From the NCBI GenBank assembly GCA_038502055.1, contig JAXRKN010000044.1:4808001-4872000 (forward strand): a stretch of DNA of 64,000 bases, given 5' to 3'. Positions 36,161-45,600 of the stretch are shown here, piece by piece (the stretch's first letter is position 1; the number at the start of each line of letters is the position of its first letter). The notes below the pieces were generated by a model. The model was not told the DNA's origin. It saw nothing but the letters and a program-made list of their open reading frames with translations, and searched no databases. The stretch is from Tanytarsus gracilentus. Its lineage: Eukaryota > Arthropoda > Insecta > Diptera > Chironomidae. The translations under genes were made by a program, and so were the position numbers.

Positions 36161-37491
36161 ATGATCGAGGAAAGGCCGAAAACAAATATACAGGAACTAT
36201 TTAAAAATCCACCGAATGGAAAATACTTAAAAGTTGTCGCACGTGAGTACATTTATCATGTAAATTTATGAACATTTCGTGTTTTTTAATATTTTCTGCT
36301 AAAATAATGTCAACATGAACACATTTTCATTATAATTTTTTTAGCAATGGTGCGTTACTCGAAGTTGGAATTTAGATTTTTGACTAGAAAGTATGGAGCA
36401 GATTTATGTTTCACTCCAATGATCGTCAGCAATTCTTTTTTGAGGAGCGATCGCGCGAGAGCCGCTGAATTTTCAACTAATGTTAAGGACACACCAATGG
36501 TTAGTTAGATTAATTGAGTTATGGCTTTGACTTGCAAGTCTAAATTATTTTTTAGATAGTTCAAGTTGCTGCAAACAACAACACCGACTTCCTACATGCA
36601 GCTCAATTAGTTCAAAAATATACTGATGGTATTGATTTAAATTGCGGTTGTCCTCAATCGTGGGCAATCAAGGAGGGATATGGATGCTATTTACTTAAAA
36701 ATATTGAAATAGTTGAGGACATGATGAAAACAGTTCGTCGAAACACACCGAATGACTTTTCAGTATCACTCAAAATTAGACTCCTCGATAAAAGTATTAA
36801 GAGTACGATCAACTTGTGTCGACAGCTTGAGTCATTAAATGTCACATTTATAACAGTGCATGGACGAACAGCCAGAGAGAAAGCGAATTCAGATTTTCCT
36901 GTTGATTTTAATGCCGTGGCCGACATCAAGAAGTCCTTATCAATTCCTCTGATTTTTAACGGGGATGTCATGAGGCTCAGTGACGCGGAAAAATTTCATG
37001 CGGCCACAAATTGTGATGGATACATGTCGGCTAGGGGAATTTTAGCCAACCCAGCGCTATTTTCCGGCTACAATAAAACGCCTTTGTCATGCCTTCAAGA
37101 CTGGCTCGATATTAGCGCACAACAGAGTGAGGATTTGATGTCTTATCAAACTTTTCATCATCATTTTGTTTTCATGTTGGAGCATCTTGTTAAGAAAGAA
37201 GATTTTATGGAGTTTAATAATATTCACAAGAGAAGAGCGGGCGTTTATAGTTTTTTCCAAGAGAAATTCTCAATGGAACCAAAAAATATTGACTTTCCCA
37301 AAAATATTGAGTGCCAATTCGACGACAGCAAATATAAAGCTTTAATGAAAGACGACAATTTCTGGTCGAGTCAGTATTCGTCAGAGTCTTCTCACGGAAA
37401 ATTCTTCTTAAGTAAAATGCACAAATCAGACTCTACACCCGACGACTATTTAGACATGATGGACAACGCAACTGAATTGCTGTTTCAATAA
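36161..37491 (+). CDS. DUS4L: tRNA-dihydrouridine synthase 4-like
   Basis: Flavin enzyme reducing uridine to dihydrouridine in the D-loop of tRNA. Exons 36161-36242, 36345-36499 and 36556-37491; 390 residues. TIM-barrel FMN-binding fold with PMVRYSKLEFR near the N-terminus, CFTPMIV, the active-site Cys in LNCGCPQ, SLKIRLLDK, FITVHGRTAREK, IFNGDV and SARGILANPALF. This order and wording fit DUS4L rather than DUS1-3. The C-terminus is about 70 residues longer than human DUS4L and carries no motif I recognise. Head-to-head with LYRM2, 131 bases between start codons. AATAAA occurs shortly after the stop. Confidence 0.92.
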
Positions 37492-37605
37492 ATTATATTT
37501 TTGCACCAAAAAAATAAATTTAAAACTGATTTTATATCGAAACTAGACAAATCTTTGAATCGATTTATTGTTCACTTAATTTAAAATGAGCGGAAAATTC
37601 AATTG

Positions 37606-38229
37606 TTAATGAATTTGATGGCCAGCGGTATCGAAAAGCTTGTTTTTATGATCCGATGGATTTGCGGCTGATTCATAATTGCATATTGTTACTCCGTGAT
37701 GATGTGCCTGACTAAATTCTCCTCGCAAACCAATATAATAAATTCGACTTGTTTCTTCGCCAAAATTCGTGGGAAAATAAATTGAGAGATGATGAACGGA
37801 ACTGAAGCAAACGACTTTCGTTGAGTACTCAATAGATCCAGTCAAGTCCCTCTCAAGCTCAAACTCTTGATCAGCTTTCGTGACATCATCAAATGTCATC
37901 TTAGGTCTATTCTTAAAGAGCAGCATTTTTTTGGGATGGCTTCCATCATCAGGGCCAATTATTCTGATTGCCTTGAGTTTAATATTTCCAGTGAAGGGTA
38001 TGTTGAAGAGAAGTTCTTGATCACAATCGGAATCGACATATTCCTCAAAATTTAAGCGATTTTCGTACGATTTGAAAACATTTTTTGGACTTTCGTTCGA
38101 ATTTAAAACTTCCAAATTTTCAAAATCGATTTTCTCGTATAGCGAGTACTGAATGCCCAACTCCAATGGATCAACGTCAATGTCCGTCGCTTCATGTGCG
38201 CAATTTCCATGATCGTGTGAATGAGGCAT
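37606..38229 (-). CDS. PITHD1: PITH domain-containing protein 1
   Basis: Single exon, 207 residues, near the 211 of human PITHD1. Starts MPHSHDHGNCAHE, the conserved His-rich opening, then LYEKIDFENLEVLNS, NIPFTGNIKLKAI, IIGPDDGSHPKKM and a C-terminal RIYYIGLRGEFSQAHHHGV. The PITH fold is shared with the thioredoxin-like TXNL1 and is proteasome-interacting in that protein; PITHD1 itself is described as a regulator of RUNX1 expression and proteasome function in vertebrates. The frame is open 12 codons upstream, but the conserved start is at 38229. Convergent with DUS4L and head-to-head with COA5 (186 bases). Confidence 0.92.
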   Translation of the reverse strand: MPHSHDHGNCAHEATDIDVDPLELGIQYSLYEKIDFENLEVLNSNESPKNVFKSYENRLNFEEYVDSDCDQELLFNIPFTGNIKLKAIRIIGPDDGSHPKKMLLFKNRPKMTFDDVTKADQEFELERDLTGSIEYSTKVVCFSSVHHLSIYFPTNFGEETSRIYYIGLRGEFSQAHHHGVTICNYESAANPSDHKNKLFDTAGHQIH

Positions 38230-38415
38230 CGCGAGAAATATTAAAATTAAACTTTTGCAAATCACTGTTGAGTAAAATATTTTTTAATTTTCGTATGCGT
38301 TTAATTCGAGTGAACGGCAATTGTGTTTACAACCGTTTCAACCGTTTGAAAAAACAAAAATATTTTCTAGAATTTTTTTTTGAAATTAAATTTTAATTAA
38401 TCTCAGCCTTTCAAG

Positions 38416-38826
38416 ATGATGAAATACGATAATGATCAGTTGGTGGATAAGAGTCCATGTGCAGGCGTGCGAGCAGACTTGAAGATGTGCTTGCTAGAGA
38501 GCGATTGCTGCAAAAAAGTAATTTCTTTAAAAGTCTGAAAAATTTAGCTCTTCTTACGAAATTTATTTAATGTTTAAGGAAAAGAAACTTCCTCGCGATT
38601 GTATTAATAGAACTGATGGATCGGTCCCGCAAGAATGTCAAGTTTTTAGAAACACTTTCTTTGAATGCAAAAGATCAATTGTAAGTATTTTAAATCCCTT
38701 GCGGCACATCCAGATATTATCTCAAAATTCTTATTATTAAAGTTTTTACGGTTTACTAACATTCTGTCATTACATTAATTATAGCTCGACAACCGAACAC
38801 GATTTAGAGGACGTAAGGGATATTAG
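38416..38826 (+). CDS. COA5: Cytochrome c oxidase assembly factor 5
   Basis: Small twin-CX9C protein of the mitochondrial intermembrane space needed for complex IV assembly. Three exons too short for simple ORF finding: 38416-38517, 38579-38680 and 38785-38826, all in phase 0; 81 residues. The pattern CAGVRADLKMC is one CX9C and CQVFRNTFFEC the second, followed by the highly conserved end LDNRTRFRGRKGY, as in human COA5. Start chosen at the first of two adjacent ATGs. Confidence 0.92.
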
Positions 38827-39634
38827 GTCATTTCATCTAGTTCAGTAAATTAAAATTTAATTATTGTGTCAGTTAAATCATGCAATAAAAAGTAATTAAA
38901 AAGTATAATTTCATGTTCAAAATAATAATGATGATTATGGTTCACATTAATTGAAGGGAAGCATGCACATTTTTTTTAAATGTTTTCAACTACCGTCAGA
39001 AGAAGATTTTAAAAAAGCCGTTAAAAATTTGTAAATCAACCCTTTAACTAATTTGCGTTCATCAACGATTTAATCAGGAAGGAAGCGAGAAGAAAAAATT
39101 GATCAACAAATAGATGAAAGAAAATTGTACAAACAGCTGATTTTCCGATAGTTTTCGTTTTCCCTTACGGTCGTGCGCACGCTCGAGATCAACGTTAATT
39201 TTGTTGACCCAACTCGTACATTTTTCTTTCACTTATTCCGGTGTATGCTTTCAGTTACTGTTCTGCTCTTCTCGCGCTACAAACGCCTATCGCAATAAAA
39301 GTTTTTGATTTTTTTTATTTAAATTGTATAGTGAGGGGAAAAAATTCTTTCCCTTATAGAAAAAAAAATTGTGTGGCTCGAATGTGCGAGGAATTTTTTA
39401 TGTTTTCGAGCTTTAATTGTGATGCGATGTGATTTTAATTAAAAAGGAAGATTTTTTGATATCTAATCTGAAAAAAATTGTTTTAGAGGAAAGAAGAAAA
39501 ATGTTGTGCTTAATCTTTTTTAAAAATAATCAATACGAGCTCATTGAATAAGTAATTTTTTTTATATTATGCTAAAGAGATTTCAGTGAATATAGGAGAA
39601 AAAAGTAGATAGCTCGTGATACTGCAAGAAAAAA
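38827..39634. other. Intergenic and probable 5' UTR of the next gene
   Basis: No coding exon seen. An initiator-like TTTCAGTT occurs near 39251, and the sequence from there to the ATG at 39635 could be the 5' UTR of the unassigned two-promoter gene. Confidence 0.45.
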
Positions 39635-42600
39635 ATGAGCGACAAAGGTAGAGGTCACAAAGTTTCGCCCGTGAATGGCAAGAGCAAGCTTGCATACAAC
39701 TATTCTCCGTGTCCAAAAATCGATCCGGATTACTTGGGCATTCCATCACCAAACGGTAGGTCTTAATTTTCGACGCTCCAACAAAATCAATGCGCCCTTT
39801 CTATATTTTTGAGTATATGTGAATTTAATGCAGATGTTTCCGCACTGCTGACTCTTTTTTTATGAAACACTTCAAGGAAATTCTCGCGTGCTTTTATTAT
39901 TTTGTGACATTTAATCGGTTTACGATTACTCTTTTTCTCTTATGTAAAATTTATAGACCTCCGTCGACGAGTCGCGTATATTTAATTTAATCATAAATCA
40001 TCGAGTTAAAATTCATAATCAATAAATTGAATAATTGATGAACATCATAAATTATTAATAAAAGATTTTTGCACGACACTTTTCGCGCCAATCGTTCCTC
40101 TTACTCAGTGATGAGGAAAAAAGACAACAACGAGAAAATTTTTCATGCATGAAAGAAAATGTTTACGATATCTATGGGAGACTTTAACATTGTGTTGCGA
40201 TGAAAGTGGAAGATGTAGAAACAAATTGCTTGTTGTAGCACAAACTTGTGAGTTATGAAGTGAATGGTGAAGGTTCCAGGAAATCCAGGAATTTTTCTTT
40301 AACAAAAACTTGATAAAAAATAATTTAAATTTAAAAAGTGAAAACTTTAAATAATTTTTTTCAACAACCCCCAAAAAAGGTTTTATAATTTTTTAACCAG
40401 GCACACGAGCCTCAACACGAAATGTTGCATGATAAATGTCATTTGCACTTTCAGCAAAAACAATATTTTTAGAGCATCAAATATCAATGAAAATGAGCTT
40501 TATGAGTGCAGCATTTTAATGATACCTACATTGTTCTAAATTAAACAACTGCCGAGTCATTCTAGTGCTTTGTTATGCTGTATTTTGACTATATTTCAGT
40601 TTAATAAACTACCATTAATTTACCTCCACTGCATAATGTCTGCTTATTTATCGCCATCCATTCGCTTTTTCATCGAAGCATAACGTTAGGTAAAGAAATA
40701 TTCTATGCCGTAAATACAGAAATTCATCAACATTTTTTTGTGTGATTCTTTCACTTTTTTGGCTTAGACTACAAGGAGAGTTTTTGATATTAAGTTTTGA
40801 GTGCGAAAAAAGTTTTAACTTTTATTTTTTAATTTTTTTTCCTAGAATATTTTAATTGATTTGATTCTAATCAATTTTTTCACACTAGAAAAAAATTAAA
40901 TATACAAGCCTTAAATATTACACAAAAGCTCCATTAAAAGCTCTGTCTTTAAAGCTTTAAAAAGCTCTTTTTTTAGTTGTTCTTAAATTTGATTCGTGTC
41001 GATGAATTTCTGAAGATCCTTGAAAGTGTTTTCAACCCTAATCTAAAATTCAGAATTACAAAGTATTTTTACGCGGTCGATTGCATGCTAATGAAACGTC
41101 AAAAAAATGCATAAAAGAACAATTGCATGAAATCTCAAGTTATTCAAGGCAAATCAACTTCCAACTCTGAAGAGAAAAGTCCATGAATAATGCAGTTGAC
41201 AGAAACGAGCTGAATGTGAAGGCACGTCTTGAATTTTTATCTTCTTCTCTCCAAACCGACATTGAACTATTTTTCGAAATCACGTGCAGCAAAGCGTACT
41301 TAATTAATTTTCTTATGAGGATGCCACACAAGGCTTAATTACCTTGCAAATGGCAATAAATTATTTTTGATCATGATTTTTGGGGTAGATGCATAAAATG
41401 TTTTCTTACGGGCTTTCTTAATTTATTTTCCTCGACAACATTATGAGGTGATTCTGTGTGTGCATGCGAATAAATTTACGATGTCATAATCCTCACTCTC
41501 AACAATGACACGATGTCACATGGAGGGAAAATTTCTCATGAGAGTGCTTCGATGAAAACTTTGCTGTTCTCGTATTGCATTAAATCCCTGCATGCATCGT
41601 CGAGGGAAACATTTAATACAAATGACATCCGTAAGATTATTACAACATAAATTGTTGCACATTTTGAACACTTGGCATGAAGTTAATGCTCATAAAATAA
41701 AATATCATATCCAACATGCATGCATAAAAGTCGCCAATTTTTTCCATTGACCGAACGCTTAGAATTTTACTAATTATAATTTATTGCGACATTTTGTGTG
41801 AATAATTAATTGATTATTTGTAATCCCTAAGCAAACGTAAGTGCGACAATTAGAAAATTTTAACATAAGAATTTTATTGAATGAATATCTACGAGATTTT
41901 TAGGTAAAATAAAAAATACGTTAAATTTTTTATTTTTTCAATTTTTTTAATAAAATTTAATTGATATTCTAAACTCCTAAAACCTCAACTTTCACTGCTC
42001 TGATTTCTTAAATGACCTTCATAAAATTTTAAACCACGTGTTCACACTTAAAATCTTAAAGCCATGCAAATTAAACTCCTGCCACCTGTTTGTTTGTCAT
42101 CCGAGTAAGAAAATTAGGGCAACAAATTAGCGGTTAATTTATTACATCGAACATTCCTCTTTAATTTTACAACATGTGTCTTTCTCGAGACAATTGTGTC
42201 GGCTAAATGGCGATGAGGAAAAGAGAGAGAAAATAATTGTGAGGTGTAAAAAATTTTGTCACATGAGATTTTTATAAAACAACATCTCGAAAATAGACCT
42301 CAAGTCAGTTTATTATTAGAATTTGCGAGCGTGAGAGAGAAAAATTAAAGTTTGTGAGCTTAACAAAAAAAGAAAATCATCTCGGGAGACGAAAAACAAT
42401 TTTCTTCTCGCAAAATTACTTTTGCAGAGACAAAAGTCAGTGTTGAGTGGATTTTCGGTTCGTTAGGATCATCCTCATTTTTTTTGTGTGGTCGTAAGAA
42501 AAAAAATAAGATAATAAAAAGATAAATTCGCGATGAATCTTATGTTCCGGAAGAATTTCCGCGAGGGTGGCGGTAACAGCGGAACGACAGCAAAGTCGAC

Positions 42601-45600
42601 AAAGATGAATAAAATTAATCGCGGTGGAAAGCGATCACTGACTCAGGCCAGTCTCTCGGCAAATGAGGAGTCATTTAGCACACAATATCGCACACACCTG
42701 TTCTTCAATGCAAGATCTAACAACAGTGCCTACGATGAGACAGGTTTAATGAACTTTTTATCTTACACTCATGATTAATTTTCATCAAAGCTTCGCTGAG
42801 CAAAAATAAATCTCTAAGTCACCCAGTGAGAAAATTTTAACTTTTTTTTGAGGGATGTTAATTTTAATGAGTTGATCAGTTTATAACAAAAAAGCATCAC
42901 CCAAGTTAAACTCGAACTTTTTATAACTTCAAAAATAATTTTAAAAAATTTTTCTCACTGGGTAATTTGCAAGGAAATTCTCTCTCTTTTCTTTTAATTC
43001 CCTGATGGGCAACAAAATTTGCGTTGCGAGTGAAATGAAGAGGAGAAAATTTCGTGAGAAATGACTTTGCATTAATAATTGTCATAAATTTTATTTCTTG
43101 AAGTTTTCATAAAGAAATCTCCCCGCAAGAACATTAAAAAAAGTGAGAATGATAAATTTTGTGATGTGGAAAAATTTATTTTTTGGCAGAGGCTCAAATC
43201 AGTGCTGTCTAAATATTGCTGTGCAGAAAAAAAATCATTTTAACAATTTTTGATTTCAATGTTTAGTGGATTAACGCTTGTCATCGATCAACACTATTGA
43301 AGAAGTTTTTTTCTTCTCTAAAAAGTGACACGTTTTCCGATATTTTCTCGCTTATTGATAAACGAGAATAATTTCTAATATTTTTTTTTCACGGTTTTTA
43401 TTTTCTTTTGTAGCATGAAAAAAAGAGAGAGAAAAGAAAATAACAACAAGAGATTTCCTTGATTAAAAAATATGCTAAAAAGTTTCAGTTTTTTTCTTCT
43501 TCGACCACAAACGAGAGAATCATCTTAAAATTTTAATATGTGGATGATGATGAGAGATGAGGGACTTGATGACGGATTACGGCTATTAAAGAAGATATGA
43601 AGACCCAGTGGGAATAATTTTAAAAATAGAAAATTTAAAAGTTGTAATATTTTTAATTAATTTTTTTCTCGCTGGGTGGTAAAAAGATGAAAAATTTTCA
43701 GCTTCCCTGCCAAAGCTAAAAGTCAAATCTCATTCCACCAATAAGTCGAGGAAAATTAATTTTTGAATTTATTGAATTAGACGCATGAGAGAAAAAGTGA
43801 ATTATAGTCACGTGAATATTTTTATACAGTCGACATTTATTAAGTGGAAAAATTCAAATTTGCATTTTCTGATTCCCTCAAAAATGTTTCGCTAATAGAT
43901 TTCGCGAGCGAAGGATAAATGGCAGAAAAATTCTGTTAACGTCGAGTTGATGACATCTGATGAGGAAAAGAGAGAATGGGCGGCGAGACATTGACATAAA
44001 TTATTTAAAGAGTTTTGCCGTCTATTAAGCAATTATCGCATTTTCATTTTTTTTGGTTTGACTGACCTAATTTAAATAAATCTAAAGAAATACAACCCAA
44101 AAAATCTCATGTGTTCTTTTTTTCTGTGACGTTGTTTGACGCTCACTCACTCATTGTTGAGGTAATGAGCCATCACATAGCTTTTTCGCTTTCAATGCCT
44201 TGACTCTCTTGTGCGATAAACAAACTAAATAAAATTTTACTACTTGGCATTTCTGTGAAATTTATGGCGTTTTGAACCTCGTGAAGTTTGAGTGATGAAT
44301 TGCGAATATAATTTTTATGGAATTATTTTTTTTTTGGAGGCGAAATTATAGAAAATTGCAAAGCTTTCAAGAGCAGCTTGAGCTTATTATTTCTCGGATA
44401 TCCTTCGGGCTTTAAAAATTTGTGTGAATTATCGGAAACACATTAAATTTTTGGCATTTTTTAAAATTCATTGTAGTTTCGTCTAATTTGTTGCCTTTCT
44501 TCTAATTTTAGAGCATTATTTAAGAGTTATAGGATTTAAATCATGTTTGTTACCTTTTTTGAATTTAATAAATTCCAGGAATAATTTTAAAAATTATTGG
44601 CTTTAAATAACTTTTAAAAATCCTGGAATTTAAACTAATTCCACGAAATATTCAACAAATTTAAGTTCTGACCGTGAAATAAATTGCTCAAAAATTGGCT
44701 GAACAATAATTCAAATAAATTCAACCTCACCGGGGTCAAGCAAGATAATAAATTTATGTTCAATTGAATCTCGACATCATTCAATAATGCCATTCTCTCT
44801 CTCTCTCTGCCAGTATTTTGAGCCATTATCATATTGTGCAATATTTTCTCAACTATATTGCGGTGTATTGATTCAACATAGTCATCCAACAATATGATTG
44901 CGAGAAAAAAGGATGAATCGAATAGAGGACAGCAGCGAAATTTTTGTATCTCAGTCGGTAGTTAGTTTGTATTTTATGTTTCCTAGTTTATTTTAAAAAA
45001 AAGTTGTTTTATTAACCTCAAAATGTTGTTTTAGGATGAATTTCTGTAGATTGGAAAAAGTTCGTAGAGTTGATGAAAATCCATAACTGCACAAATTTAA
45101 TTTTTTAAGCTCCAAAATTTACAAACTCACTCCAATTAATTTTTGATACTTTGCGAAGCTCAATAAAATTTCATTCTCATGACACTCACAATTTTTTTCC
45201 GTCTCAATTCATACCTCAGAAAACTAAAATATGGCAAAAACCTCATATATGCATTTACAGAACTTCGATGTTCAGCGATCTCATCACCAATTACACCAAG
45301 CATTGATCATACCGTTTTTCCAAGCCTAACCGAGCACATGACTAGTGATTTTATGGACACGCACTACACTTATCAGCCTTTAATACAGAGAACGTCTATG
45401 GGTAATGATATTTTTGTCAATTGTCCGAGTAGTGTTGATGATAATGGAAATAGTAGATCTAACGATGCACAGAATGTTGATGTTGCTACTGGCACAGAAG
45501 GTTTGCTTTCGTCACCAAATTATTATTTTGCATAGAAATGGAAAAAACTTAATTTATTTTATGTGTTTTTCGTGTGAAGTTTATTTTTTTTTGTCTAACA

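Larger units (their letters stand above)
42744..45260 (+). other. Intron with inverted-repeat elements
   Basis: About 2.5 kb with no coding sequence. Contains the two ACCCAG-ended inverted-repeat elements and the CCAGGA palindrome listed separately, plus a short TC microsatellite near 44797. Confidence 0.5.
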
